A program made the translations under genes and the position numbers. From assembly GCF_900163665.1 (NCBI RefSeq), contig NZ_FUIA01000025.1:248001-312000 (forward strand): DNA of 64,000 nucleotides. The letters are read 5' to 3'. Below the pieces are notes generated by a model. That model saw nothing but the letters and a program-made list of their open reading frames with translations, was not told the origin of the DNA and searched no databases. The number at the start of each line of letters is the position of its first letter. Position 1 is the first letter of the stretch. Source of the DNA: Frigoribacterium sp. JB110 (GTDB lineage: Bacteria; Actinomycetota; Actinomycetes; Actinomycetales; Microbacteriaceae). Shown here piece by piece: positions 34,180 to 43,126 of the stretch.

Positions 34180-34977
34180 TCACCCGGTGAGTGCGACGGT
34201 GGTCGCTGCGACGACGAGCAGTGCCACGTAGGCCCAGCCGTGCACGGCCTCCGGGATCCGTGGGGGCCGCCGACGCAGCAGGACGATGACGGGGGCTGCC
34301 CCTGCCAACAGTGCGAGAGCCGAAGCGACATCGACAGTGCCGACGAGACCGGGCCCCGAGGCGACTTCTCCGCCGAAGGCGAACGCCACCATCATGGCCG
34401 GTGTGGCGATGGCGATAGTCAATGGATTGGCCAACGACGCGGCCAGGCTCAGCTCCATCCCTGACCGGCGCATCATGGGCACGGTCATCACGCTCCCTCC
34501 GACTCCGAGAAACGAGGAGATCGTTCCGATCGGGGCTCCCCATGCATTCGGGAGCCCGCGACCGGCCACCTCGCGGGCGGGTTCCAGGGTCACTCGCCGC
34601 GGAAGAAATCCCGGTCGCAGAAGAAGGTCGACAACGGTGACAGCGATATAGGCGACGAAGCCCCAGCGCGGCACGGTATCCGGGACGAACAGTGCCGCAG
34701 TCGCGCCTGCCGCGCCACCGAGGGCAAGAAGCACGAACAGCACTCGTCGACCGCGGAGGTGCTTCAAGGTGCTGCGCCTTGTCGACGCGGTCGCGATCAC
34801 GGCATTGACGACCATGACCAGAGCCGAGGTCGCTACCGCGATTCGCACAGCGTCACCTCCCCGGGACGCATCGACGATCAGAATGATGGGGACCGTGACG
34901 AAGCCACCACCGAAGCCGAACAGCACGGTCGTCGCACCCACGGCAAGACCCACGAGAAACAGAACCAGGAGCGTCAT
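34180..34977 (-). CDS. TauE/SafE family sulfite or anion exporter
   Basis: Segment N. The 265-residue membrane protein has about eight hydrophobic segments and the two family repeats GFGGGFVTVPIL and GVGGSVMTVPMM. TauE/SafE proteins export or import sulfite, sulfoacetate or related anions. It is divergent from an AraC regulator; the starts are 85 bp apart. The neighbouring TPP-enzyme and NitT/TauT-type transporter locus could also concern a sulfonate, so a common theme is possible but not shown. Confidence 0.9.
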   Translation of the reverse strand: MTLLVLFLVGLAVGATTVLFGFGGGFVTVPIILIVDASRGGDAVRIAVATSALVMVVNAVIATASTRRSTLKHLRGRRVLFVLLALGGAAGATAALFVPDTVPRWGFVAYIAVTVVDLLLRPGFLPRRVTLEPAREVAGRGLPNAWGAPIGTISSFLGVGGSVMTVPMMRRSGMELSLAASLANPLTIAIATPAMMVAFAFGGEVASGPGLVGTVDVASALALLAGAAPVIVLLRRRPPRIPEAVHGWAYVALLVVAATTVALTG

Positions 34978-35061
34978 CCGTCCATCCGATCGCGAGTCAG
35001 CGATGGCGAGCAATCGAATTTGAAACAGCTTCTTTCGCATTTCGGCCACTACGCTGGACGG

Positions 35062-35817
35062 GTGCACAACGTCCGCCTGCCCGAGGTCGACCACCTCCCA
35101 GTAGACGTGCTGCCGATCGGCACCGACTATCCGCCGGGCCATATGCTGGCCCGCCACGCTCACCGCCGCGCCCAGCTGCTGTACGGTGCACGGGGAGTGA
35201 TGCAGGTCGCCACGGATGACGGGTCGTGGACCGTTCCTGCCCACCGGGCCGTGCTCATTCCGCCCGGCACCATGCATGAGGTGTCGATGGACTCGGTGAC
35301 GACATGGAGCCTCTACATCGAACCGGACGCCGTGCCGTGGTGGCCGTCCCGGTGCATCGTCGCAGAGATCAGTCCCCTGCTGCGGGAGCTTCTGCGCACA
35401 GCAAACTGCTTTGCGTCAGATTACGACATGGCTGGGCGCGACGGCACGGTCGTCGACCTCATCCTCCATGAGCTGCGCGAGCTGACCCCGACTGCGCTGT
35501 CGGTCTCGCTCCCGCGCGATGAACCCTTTCGTTCGCTTTGCCGCGAGTACTTGGCAGGCCCTGATTCGGCCGTTTCGAACGAGGCGTGGGCACGCGCTGT
35601 GAACCGGAGCGTGCGGACATTCGACCGTCAGTTCAGCGCCCGGACCGGGACCAGTCCCGCCGCATGGCGATCCCGAGCCCGGTTGCTCGCGAGCCTCCGT
35701 CTGCTCCCCGCCATGACTGTCACCGACGTCTCTGCGCGACTCGGGTACGCCTCCCCTGCAGCGTTCACCGCCGCCTTCACGCGCGCATTCGGTGCACCAC
35801 CGTCGCGCTACCTCTGA
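35062..35817 (+). CDS. AraC family regulator with cupin sensor
   Basis: Segment N. The 251-residue protein has an N-terminal cupin-like domain (GHMLARHAHRRAQLLYGARGVMQV; VLIPPGTMHEV) and the C-terminal AraC HTH (RTFDRQFSARTGTSPAAWR; VSARLGYASPAAFTAAFTRAFG). This layout matches regulators of small exporters. It starts with GTG and the upstream frame covers the divergent promoter. It probably activates the divergent TauE/SafE gene. Confidence 0.92.
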   Translation: MHNVRLPEVDHLPVDVLPIGTDYPPGHMLARHAHRRAQLLYGARGVMQVATDDGSWTVPAHRAVLIPPGTMHEVSMDSVTTWSLYIEPDAVPWWPSRCIVAEISPLLRELLRTANCFASDYDMAGRDGTVVDLILHELRELTPTALSVSLPRDEPFRSLCREYLAGPDSAVSNEAWARAVNRSVRTFDRQFSARTGTSPAAWRSRARLLASLRLLPAMTVTDVSARLGYASPAAFTAAFTRAFGAPPSRYL

Positions 35818-35912
35818 ACAGCTGGGTCTCCCCAGCAGCCTTGCGACGTGTGTCCCGATGCGATCAGCACGCCGATCTGCTGAGAACGAAAAGGCCGTTC
35901 TGAACGCGAGTC

Positions 35913-36821
35913 TCACGGACCGGCCAAGGCCGATCGCACCGTGTCAAGGAACCACGCGTGCGCGGCGGAGGCACCGGCGTCGCGATGCGCGATGAGGTGC
36001 ACGCCCGTGCGAGGCGATTCGAAGGGGAGCTCCAGCAGTTTGGTGCCGTCGAGCCCGGTCATGAGGCGTGAGAAGGCGTCGACGGGGACGATCGCGAAGA
36101 ATCCGCACTGCGCGACGATGCGCGCGAGCGACGTGAAGCGGTTGACTTCGACGTGGGGCACGTCCGAGAGGAAACCCGCGCCGAGGGTCGTCACCGCCTC
36201 CGTGATCGTTCTGTGTCCGGCCGACGGGCCGACGCGGACCTCGGGCAGCGAGCGCAGGTCGTCGACGCTCACGGTGGCCTTCGTCGCCGGGAGATCTTCC
36301 GGGACGAGGCAGCCGTACCTGTCGTGGAAGAGAACCTCTTGAGCCACGGGGCCGCGGACGGGCGAGCTGCTGATTGCGGCGTCGATATCGCGTGCGAGCA
36401 CCTCCTGCGCGACCGTCTCGATGTCGAGCGGCACAGTCTCGATCTCGATGCCCGACCCGGCGCTCCCTGTCGCGAGCAGGATGCGAGGGAGGAGGCCGGC
36501 CTCGCCGAGGTCGGTCAGTGCGATGCGGAAACGTCTTGTCGATGTCGCAGGATCGAAGCTCGTGCGGTCCTCCGTCGCGGAGACGACCTGGGAGAGCGGG
36601 CCGTTGATCTCGGCGTACACCGTGGTGGCGAGGCGTGTCGGTGCGACGCCTGAGCGCGTCCGGACGAACAGCGGGTCGTCGAAATGGTCGCGCAGGCGCT
36701 TGAGCGCGTGGCTGACGGCAGGCTGCGACAGCCGCAGGGTCTCGGCTGCGCGGGTGATGCTGCGTGCCCGGTAGACGATGACGAATGCGCGCAGCAGATT
36801 GAGATCGATGGTGAGCTCCAT
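35913..36821 (-). CDS. LysR family regulator
   Basis: Segment N. The 302-residue protein has the LysR winged helix at its N-terminus (DLNLLRAFVIVYRARSITRAAETLRLSQPAVSHALKRL) and a periplasmic-binding-like effector domain. It is divergent from the TPP-enzyme gene. TAGTT (36832) and AACTA (36857) in the gap form a partial dyad of the kind bound by LysR proteins. It is probably the activator of the enzyme and ABC transporter operon. Confidence 0.95.
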   Translation of the reverse strand: MELTIDLNLLRAFVIVYRARSITRAAETLRLSQPAVSHALKRLRDHFDDPLFVRTRSGVAPTRLATTVYAEINGPLSQVVSATEDRTSFDPATSTRRFRIALTDLGEAGLLPRILLATGSAGSGIEIETVPLDIETVAQEVLARDIDAAISSSPVRGPVAQEVLFHDRYGCLVPEDLPATKATVSVDDLRSLPEVRVGPSAGHRTITEAVTTLGAGFLSDVPHVEVNRFTSLARIVAQCGFFAIVPVDAFSRLMTGLDGTKLLELPFESPRTGVHLIAHRDAGASAAHAWFLDTVRSALAGP

Positions 36822-36941
36822 CCACGAATATTAGTTCCATGCATGTTGAGGATGCCAACTATCTATTGGACGCACGTTCAGGGCCGCTCTAGCGTGAGAG
36901 GCACACGGTCGATGAGGACGGGCGAAGGGTTCACGGGTGCG

Positions 36942-38603
36942 ATGACGCAGACGATGAGAGTGGCCGATGCGATCGGCGGCGTACTGAGTGAGATCGGGCT
37001 GACGCAGATCTTCGGGGTCGTGGGCAGCGGGAACTTCCGAGTGACCAATGCACTCCTGCGCGGCGGGGCGGAGTTCACGGCAGCGCGACACGAGATGGGC
37101 GCCGCAGCGATGGCGGATGCGTATGCACGGGTCACCGGTGACGTGGCCGCCGTCTCGCTGCACCAGGGGTGCGGGCTCACGAACGCGATGACGGGCATTG
37201 CCGAGGCGGCGAAATGCCACACTCCCGTTCTGGTGCTTGCTGCCGACACGGCGCGGGGCGACGTGACATCGAACTTCCACATCGACCAGGACGCGGCCGT
37301 CACGGCGATCGGCGCGACGGCGATGCGCATCCACAGCGCCGACTCCGCGGTGGCCGACGCCGCCCGCGCATATCGGGTCGCGCAGGTCGAGCGGAAGACG
37401 GTCGTGCTCTCGATGCCGCTGGACGTGCAGGAGGAGCGGATCGCGTACCCGGCGGCGCGGCCCGCCACCGAGCTCTCCGTGCCGCGACCGCGTGTGCTGC
37501 CCGGCGATGTCGATTCTCTCGCGGGGCTGCTGAGCGAGGCGGCGCGCCCCCTCATCGTCGGAGGACGCGGCTCGCGCAGCGCCTCGCACGAGATCCGGGC
37601 GCTCGCGGCGCAGGCCGGGGCCCTCCTGATCGCGTCAGGCGGCGGCCGCGGTGTCTTCGAAGGCGACGAGTGGGCGCTGGACATCATGGGCGGGTTCGCG
37701 ACCGAAGGAGCGGCGGCGCTCGTGCGCGAGGCCGATCTCGTGGTGGCGTTCGGCGCGGCGCTGAACACCTGGACGACGCGCGACGGGGCCCTCACCGACG
37801 GGACGCGACTCGTGCAGATCGACGACCGGGCGGAGGCGATCGGCAAGCACCGGCTCGTCGACCTCGGCATCGTCGGGGACGCCGGCGCCGTCGCACGCGC
37901 GACGCGCGAGGCGCTCGCTGCGCGCGGGCAGGCCAGAACGGGATACCGCACGCCCCAGACCGCAGAGCGGGTCACGGCATCGCGCTATTGGAAGGACCAG
38001 CCGCTCGAGGAGGTCGACGAACCCGGTTTCGTCGACCCTGCGGAGCTGACGAACGAGATCGACGCGCTTGCGCCGATGGAGCGCACCGTCGTCGTCGACG
38101 GAGGGAACGTCAACTGCTACCCGGGTGCGCATCTTCGCGTTCCGGATGATGACGGCTTCGTCCTGCCTCTGTCGTTCCAAGCGATCGGCATGGGGCTGGC
38201 GAGCGCGATCGGGGCGGCCGTCGCGCGTCCCGACCGGATGACCGTCCTCGGCGTCGGCGACGGCTCGCTCCTGATGGCGGCCGCCGAGCTCGAGACGGCT
38301 GCGCGACTCGGGCTCGGGATGCTGATCGTCGTCTACGACGACGCGGCCTACGGCGCGGAGGTGCACCTGTTCCCCGACGCGACGCCGCGAGAGCAGGAGA
38401 TCGTGCGCTTCCCCGACGTCGACATCGCGGCCATCGCACGCGGCTACGGCTGCGAGGGCGTCGTCGTGCGGTCGATGGACGACCTCGAGCCTGTACGCGC
38501 GTGGATCGCGTCGGATCGCGCCCGACCGATGGTCGTCGACGCGAAGATCTCCGGCCGTCCGTCCTGGATGATGGCTTCCGGCCACAGTCCCGATCAGGCT
38601 TAG
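36942..38603 (+). CDS. Thiamine-diphosphate-dependent enzyme (AHAS/benzoylformate decarboxylase-like)
   Basis: Segment N. The 553-residue enzyme has the three TPP-enzyme domains: N-terminal pyrimidine-binding part (FGVVGSGNFRVTNALL; ARHEMGAAAMADAYARVTG with the catalytic Glu), central part (PLIVGGRGSRSASHEIR) and C-terminal diphosphate-binding part with GVGDGSLLMAAAELETAARL. Candidate substrates are 2-oxo acids or sulfonated compounds; the sequence does not decide. Several ATG codons are available; 36942 is chosen and 36912 is possible. The SBP, ATPase and two permeases follow on the same strand. Confidence 0.9.
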   Translation: MTQTMRVADAIGGVLSEIGLTQIFGVVGSGNFRVTNALLRGGAEFTAARHEMGAAAMADAYARVTGDVAAVSLHQGCGLTNAMTGIAEAAKCHTPVLVLAADTARGDVTSNFHIDQDAAVTAIGATAMRIHSADSAVADAARAYRVAQVERKTVVLSMPLDVQEERIAYPAARPATELSVPRPRVLPGDVDSLAGLLSEAARPLIVGGRGSRSASHEIRALAAQAGALLIASGGGRGVFEGDEWALDIMGGFATEGAAALVREADLVVAFGAALNTWTTRDGALTDGTRLVQIDDRAEAIGKHRLVDLGIVGDAGAVARATREALAARGQARTGYRTPQTAERVTASRYWKDQPLEEVDEPGFVDPAELTNEIDALAPMERTVVVDGGNVNCYPGAHLRVPDDDGFVLPLSFQAIGMGLASAIGAAVARPDRMTVLGVGDGSLLMAAAELETAARLGLGMLIVVYDDAAYGAEVHLFPDATPREQEIVRFPDVDIAAIARGYGCEGVVVRSMDDLEPVRAWIASDRARPMVVDAKISGRPSWMMASGHSPDQA

Positions 38604-38653
38604 GCACTGCAGACCTCACCGATGAGGAATCCTGAGAAACAAGGGAGTTTCGC

Positions 38654-39724
38654 ATGAACACCACAGCAGAATACGCATCACGATCCACCCGCCGTCGGAC
38701 CGCAATCGCCGCGGCCGGCGCAGCCGCGGCACTCGTCCTCGCCGGATGCGCCGAGGGCGACGGTATGGGAAACGGCGGCGAGGACGAAGGCACAGGGGGA
38801 GACGGCGAGGCCATCCAGATCGCCTACCTCTCGACGGGCTCGTCGCTGCCGATGTTCCTGACGGCGGAGAAATATGCCGAAGAGGCGGGCGTGGACGTCG
38901 AGATGATCGAAGTCACGAGCGGCAACGATGCGATCACAGGCGTCGCGACGGGGCAGTACGACGCAGGCTTCGCGGGGATCGGCTCTGCCGCGTACAACGC
39001 CGTCGCCGAGGGCCTTCCCGTCCGCTATGTCGCTCCTATGCACGCCGGCTACGTGGAGGACTACTTCATCCTCTCCTCGGAATACGGCGGGTCGTCCGAC
39101 GAGGCCGCCGATCTCGCTGAGGACATGTCGGACTACGCGGGGGAGACCTTCGCGGTCAACGCCCCCGGCGTCGTGACCGAGGCCGTGCTCGGGTTCGCAC
39201 TCGAGCGCGTGAATCTCTCGGTGAACGAGGTCGAAGTCGAGTACATCCCGTTCCCGGATCAGGTGCCCGCGCTCGCGAACGGGGGAATCGTCGGCGGCGT
39301 GCTCTCCGAACCGTTCCCGACGCAGGCGGAGAACAACGGATCAGGATACCGCCCATGGGAGACACCCGACGAGCCGCCGATGCCGTTCACGGGCATCCTG
39401 TACAACACGGACTGGGCGGAGGCGAACCCCGAGCAGGCCGAGGGATACATGGCGGCGTACCAGATGGCGGCCGAGGAGCTCGACACAGGCGGATGGGATA
39501 CCCCGGAGATGCTCGACCTGATCGAGCAGTACACCGGGGCCGACCCCGAGATCGTCGCGCAGTCGCGCCAGCACCACATCGACGGAGAGCTCCATGTCGA
39601 CCTCGATCGCGTTCTGGAACTGCAGGAGTTCTACATGGAGCAGGGTTCGCTCAACTACGACGAGATCATCCCGGAGGAAGAGATCTGGGACTTCTCATGG
39701 CGTGACGCCGTTCTCGGCGACTGA
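38654..39724 (+). CDS. ABC transporter substrate-binding lipoprotein, NitT/TauT type
   Basis: Segment N. The 356-residue protein has a signal peptide with lipobox LVLAGC near 28-33 and a SsuA/THI5-like fold: IAYLSTGSSLPMFLTAEKYAEEAG, DAGFAGIGSAAYNAVAEGLP, NAPGVVTEAVLGFALERVN. Ligands of this group are sulfonates, taurine, nitrate, aromatic acids or thiamine precursors. It starts 50 bp after the TPP enzyme, so uptake of the enzyme's substrate is the natural reading. Confidence 0.92.
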   Translation: MNTTAEYASRSTRRRTAIAAAGAAAALVLAGCAEGDGMGNGGEDEGTGGDGEAIQIAYLSTGSSLPMFLTAEKYAEEAGVDVEMIEVTSGNDAITGVATGQYDAGFAGIGSAAYNAVAEGLPVRYVAPMHAGYVEDYFILSSEYGGSSDEAADLAEDMSDYAGETFAVNAPGVVTEAVLGFALERVNLSVNEVEVEYIPFPDQVPALANGGIVGGVLSEPFPTQAENNGSGYRPWETPDEPPMPFTGILYNTDWAEANPEQAEGYMAAYQMAAEELDTGGWDTPEMLDLIEQYTGADPEIVAQSRQHHIDGELHVDLDRVLELQEFYMEQGSLNYDEIIPEEEIWDFSWRDAVLGD

Positions 39725-39740
39725 CGAAAGGACAGTGCGG

Positions 39741-40535
39741 ATGAGCGACCCGAAGGCGACCGACGTCAAAGTTCGACTGACCGGGGTCACGAAGACGTTC
39801 GCCGGTGCCGAGGAGGTGACGGCGCTCGACGACATCTCACTGGAGATCGGAGAATCGGAGTTCGTCGCGATCGTCGGCCCATCCGGATGCGGCAAATCGA
39901 CGCTGCTGCGGCTCGTCGCCGGGCTGCAGGACGCAACCGCCGGTGAGGTGGAGATCCAGCAGTCGAAGCCCGGACGTCCGAAGACGGCGATGGTGTTCCA
40001 GGAGCACGCGCTGTTTCCCTGGCTGTCTGTGCGCGACAACGTCGCCTTCGGGCCGCGCAACCGCGACGTGCCGAAGAAGGAAGCTGCAGACATCGCCGAC
40101 GCGCAGCTCGACAGGTTGGGGCTCGGCCGATTCGGCGACTTCTACCCGCACCAGCTGTCGGGCGGGATGAAGCAGCGTGTCGGCATAGCGCGAGCGCTCG
40201 CGCAGGACGCCGAGATCCTGCTCATGGATGAGCCGCTCGGCGCACTCGACGCGCAGACGCGCACGCTGCTGCAGGAGCAGATCCTGGAGCTGCGGCAGGA
40301 GTCGCGTCCGACGGTCATGTACATCACCCACGCGATCGACGAGGCGGTGTTCCTCGCCGATCGCGTGATGCTCATGTCGGCGCGGCCGGGGCGGATCAGT
40401 GACATCATCGAGCTCGACTTCCCGATCGATCGCGGCCCTGAGCTGCGCGGGACCGAGAAGTTCGCGAAGCTCTCCCAGGACATCTGGAACCATCTGCGCG
40501 ACGAGGTCCAGGCGGCGATGACGGGAGAGAAATGA
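39741..40535 (+). CDS. ABC transporter ATPase, NitT/TauT type
   Basis: Segment N. The 264-residue ATPase has Walker A GPSGCGKST, the signature LSGGMKQRVGIARAL, Walker B ILLMDEPLGALD and the switch His in YITHAIDEA. It is of the SsuB/TauB/NrtD group. GAAAGGACAGTGCGG precedes the ATG. Its stop overlaps the next gene's start (ATGA), so it is translationally coupled to the permeases. Confidence 0.96.
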   Translation: MSDPKATDVKVRLTGVTKTFAGAEEVTALDDISLEIGESEFVAIVGPSGCGKSTLLRLVAGLQDATAGEVEIQQSKPGRPKTAMVFQEHALFPWLSVRDNVAFGPRNRDVPKKEAADIADAQLDRLGLGRFGDFYPHQLSGGMKQRVGIARALAQDAEILLMDEPLGALDAQTRTLLQEQILELRQESRPTVMYITHAIDEAVFLADRVMLMSARPGRISDIIELDFPIDRGPELRGTEKFAKLSQDIWNHLRDEVQAAMTGEK

Positions 40536-41317
40536 ATGCCGTCACCCGTTTCGTCCGCGAACGATGGGCCCTCGTCGTGGGGCCAGTCGTGCTCCTGGTG
40601 CTCTGGGAGCTGCTCTCACGGACGGGCGTCCTGCCCGAGACGTTCTTCCCGCCGCCGATTCGGATCCTCGCGAGCGCGGGAATCATCTTCGACGTCGAAG
40701 ACGGCATCGGCGGAGATGTTCTCATCACTGTCGGACGTCTGATAGCGACGGTCGTGCTCGCGGTGGCGATCGGCGTCGGCGTGGGCATCGCGATCACCGC
40801 GTCGCAGTGGATGGAGCGCGGCGTGAACACCGTTCTCGCCTTCGTGTACCCGATTCCCGGGGTGCTGTTCTTTCCGTTCCTCACCTTCATCCTGGGGCGC
40901 GGCGAGACGGCGGTCCTGCTGACAGCGCTCGTCACGCCCCTGATCGTGATGATCCTCTACACGGTTGCCGGCGTGCACAGCATCAGCGGCATGCTCCTCG
41001 AGGTCGCCGACAACTACGACTGCCGCGGCGCGCGACGGTTCTTCCGCGTGCTCGTACCTGGCGCGCTGCCGTCGATCGTCACGGGCATCCGCATCTCACT
41101 CGGCTTCGCGCTGATCGCGGTGATCGCGATCGAGATGGTCGGGGCATCTTCCGGACTCGGCAACTTCCTGTGGGAGAACTGGCAGATTCTCCGTGTCACC
41201 GACATGTACGTCGCGCTGCTGTGCATCGCCGTACTGGGTCTGCTGTCGACCGTCGGGTTCGACAGCGTCGCTGATCGACTCCTGCCGTGGCGCGCCGAGG
41301 AGAGGAGCACCGCATGA
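40532..41317 (+). CDS. ABC transporter permease, NitT/TauT type
   Basis: Segment N. The 261-residue BPD-type permease has about six membrane segments and the coupling-helix EAA region (DNYDCRGARRFFRVLVPGALPSIVTGIRISLGFALI). It overlaps both neighbours by 4 bp. With the second permease it forms the heterodimeric channel of the importer. Confidence 0.95.
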   Translation: MNAVTRFVRERWALVVGPVVLLVLWELLSRTGVLPETFFPPPIRILASAGIIFDVEDGIGGDVLITVGRLIATVVLAVAIGVGVGIAITASQWMERGVNTVLAFVYPIPGVLFFPFLTFILGRGETAVLLTALVTPLIVMILYTVAGVHSISGMLLEVADNYDCRGARRFFRVLVPGALPSIVTGIRISLGFALIAVIAIEMVGASSGLGNFLWENWQILRVTDMYVALLCIAVLGLLSTVGFDSVADRLLPWRAEERSTA

Positions 41318-42108
41318 GCCCTGCCGTGCTCAGAGGCCTGCAGGCCTGGACGATCCCCGTCATCGTCATCGTGCTGTGGGAGATCACGACGCGCGCCGGC
41401 GTACTCGATCAGCGCTTCTTCGTGCCGCTGAGCGACGTGATCGGGACGACCGTCGAACAGCTCGCCGACGGAAGACTCGGCAACGACATCGCGATCACGA
41501 TCCAGCGGCTCGTCATCTCGTTCGCCGTCGCCGCCGTCCTGGGCGTCGCGATCGGCATCGCCTCCGGCGTGTGGAAGACGTTCGAACTGCTGATCCGCCC
41601 CGTCACCGACACGCTCTATCCGCTGCCGAAGATCGCGGTCCTGCCGCTGTTCATCATCATCGTCGGGCGCGGCGAGGTGGCGTACATCCTGACGGCGTTC
41701 GCGACGGCCTTCTTCCAGATCATCATCAGCACGCGGGCGAGTGTGCGCAACATCGACAGTGAGGTCGTCGAGGCCGGGCGCAACTTCGGGGCGACGGGAT
41801 GGCGCTATGTGACGCGACTGCTGTTCCCTGCGATCGCGGGCTCGCTCTTCAACGGCCTGCGGCTGGGGATGGCGACCTGCCTGATCACGCTGATCGCGAC
41901 CGAGTTCGTCGGGGCCGAGACGGGGATCGGAGCCATGATCCGTCGTGCCGGCCAGCAGTTCGCGGTTGATCAGATGTACGCGGGTCTCGCACTTGCGGGC
42001 GTGCTCGGGCTGCTGATCAACCTCGTCTTCCGTGTGCTCGAGCCTGTCCTGATGCCCTGGCGACGCGGTGTGACGAAGGTGCGTCGTCCTGCCGCGACGG
42101 CGGCGTGA
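41314..42108 (+). CDS. ABC transporter permease, NitT/TauT type
   Basis: Segment N. The 264-residue permease is homologous to its neighbour: EAA region VEAGRNFGATGWRYVTRLLFPAIAGSLFNGLRLGM and six membrane segments. It starts inside the preceding stop (ATGA) and is the last gene of the locus. Two different permeases per system, rather than one, distinguishes this transporter from the usual SsuC/TauC homodimers. Confidence 0.95.
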   Translation: MSPAVLRGLQAWTIPVIVIVLWEITTRAGVLDQRFFVPLSDVIGTTVEQLADGRLGNDIAITIQRLVISFAVAAVLGVAIGIASGVWKTFELLIRPVTDTLYPLPKIAVLPLFIIIVGRGEVAYILTAFATAFFQIIISTRASVRNIDSEVVEAGRNFGATGWRYVTRLLFPAIAGSLFNGLRLGMATCLITLIATEFVGAETGIGAMIRRAGQQFAVDQMYAGLALAGVLGLLINLVFRVLEPVLMPWRRGVTKVRRPAATAA

Positions 42109-42210
42109 CGACCATCGGCGATCTCCGGCTGCGTGTTGCATGTGCCGTCGTGGGCGATCGCGGATGCGCGCGGCTTCGGCGACGCGGCGAGGTCCGGTAG
42201 CGTGACGCCG

Positions 42211-42996
42211 ATGGATGCAACTGCACTGCTGCGCGCCTACGACGAACAGCTCCGCACTGATGCCGAGACGCCGAGTGCCGTTGCGGTGACGATGCTCGGC
42301 CCGCTGCGGCTCGTGGAGTTCGCGGGCGGGCGCGGCTTCGTGACCTATCGGGATCTCGGCGGCTCTGACGCCGGTCAGATCGAGCGCCTCGTGGCGGCTG
42401 CTCGAACGTTCTTCGAGACAGGCTCATCCGTCGCCGGTGTCGAGTGGAAGACGCGTGGACACGATGATGCGCCGGGGCTGCACGACGCGCTCGTGGCCGG
42501 CGGGTTCGTGCCAGAAGAGCCCGAGTCGATCATGCTCGGCGAGACTGCCTCGCTCGTCGCCGACGTGCCGCTGCCTGACGGCGTCACACTCCGCAAGGTG
42601 CGCGAAGAAGGCGAGATCAGAGCGATGTGCGCGATGCAGGATCGTGCGTTCGGCGAGGAGGTCTCCGAGTATCACGCGAACGCGATCCTGCGCCGGATCG
42701 CGCGGGACGACGGCATGGAGCTGTGGATCGCGGAAGCCGGGGGAGAGATCGTCAGCGCAGGTCGTCTTGAACCTGTCTCCGGGACGGACTTTGCGGGACT
42801 CTGGGGCGGTGCGACCCTGGAGGCATGGCGGGGCAGGGGAATCTATCGGGCCTTGATCTCGGCCCGAGCCCGCTCAGCCCTTGCGCTCGGGAGGACGCTC
42901 ATGCACAGCGATTCGACGGAGTACTCGCGTCCGATACTCGAGCGATCCGGTCTCGTCAAGGTGTCGACGACCACGCCGTATCTCTGGCGACGCTGA
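42211..42996 (+). CDS. GNAT family N-acetyltransferase
   Basis: Segment N. The 261-residue protein has a variable N-terminal domain and a C-terminal GNAT domain: DGMELWIAEAGGEIVSAGRLEP, then GRGIYRALISARARSALALGR in the acetyl-CoA loop region. It resembles the two-domain acetyltransferases whose N-terminal part is a degenerate GNAT fold. The substrate is unknown. It starts 102 bp after the ABC operon, and the sequence between shows no gene. Confidence 0.85.
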   Translation: MDATALLRAYDEQLRTDAETPSAVAVTMLGPLRLVEFAGGRGFVTYRDLGGSDAGQIERLVAAARTFFETGSSVAGVEWKTRGHDDAPGLHDALVAGGFVPEEPESIMLGETASLVADVPLPDGVTLRKVREEGEIRAMCAMQDRAFGEEVSEYHANAILRRIARDDGMELWIAEAGGEIVSAGRLEPVSGTDFAGLWGGATLEAWRGRGIYRALISARARSALALGRTLMHSDSTEYSRPILERSGLVKVSTTTPYLWRR

Positions 42997-43126
42997 GAAC
43001 GTGCGGCGGGGACTGCGCAGCTGATCGGGGAGGGGAGTCACTGCCATGAGCCACGATGCGAACACGATGTCGGCGGCCGAGCCTCTGGGGCGGGACACCG
43101 TCGACCCGGTGACCTGAGCGAGTCGA

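Noticed and set aside
36912..36941. Earlier ATG for the TPP enzyme
   Set aside because: It adds ten residues before the conserved domain and has no better ribosome site; it was kept only as an alternative.
42105..42145. CATCGGCGATCTCCGGCTGCG after the ABC operon recalls the decayed R16 (split: CATCGGCGATCT, CCGGCTGCG)
   Set aside because: The match is short and without upstream arm. It would be the missing repeat in segment N if confirmed, but evidence is too weak.
43046..43117. A 23-codon frame beginning MSHDANTMSAAEPLG
   Set aside because: It has a plausible ribosome site but no detectable family, and its length is within chance for GC-rich DNA.
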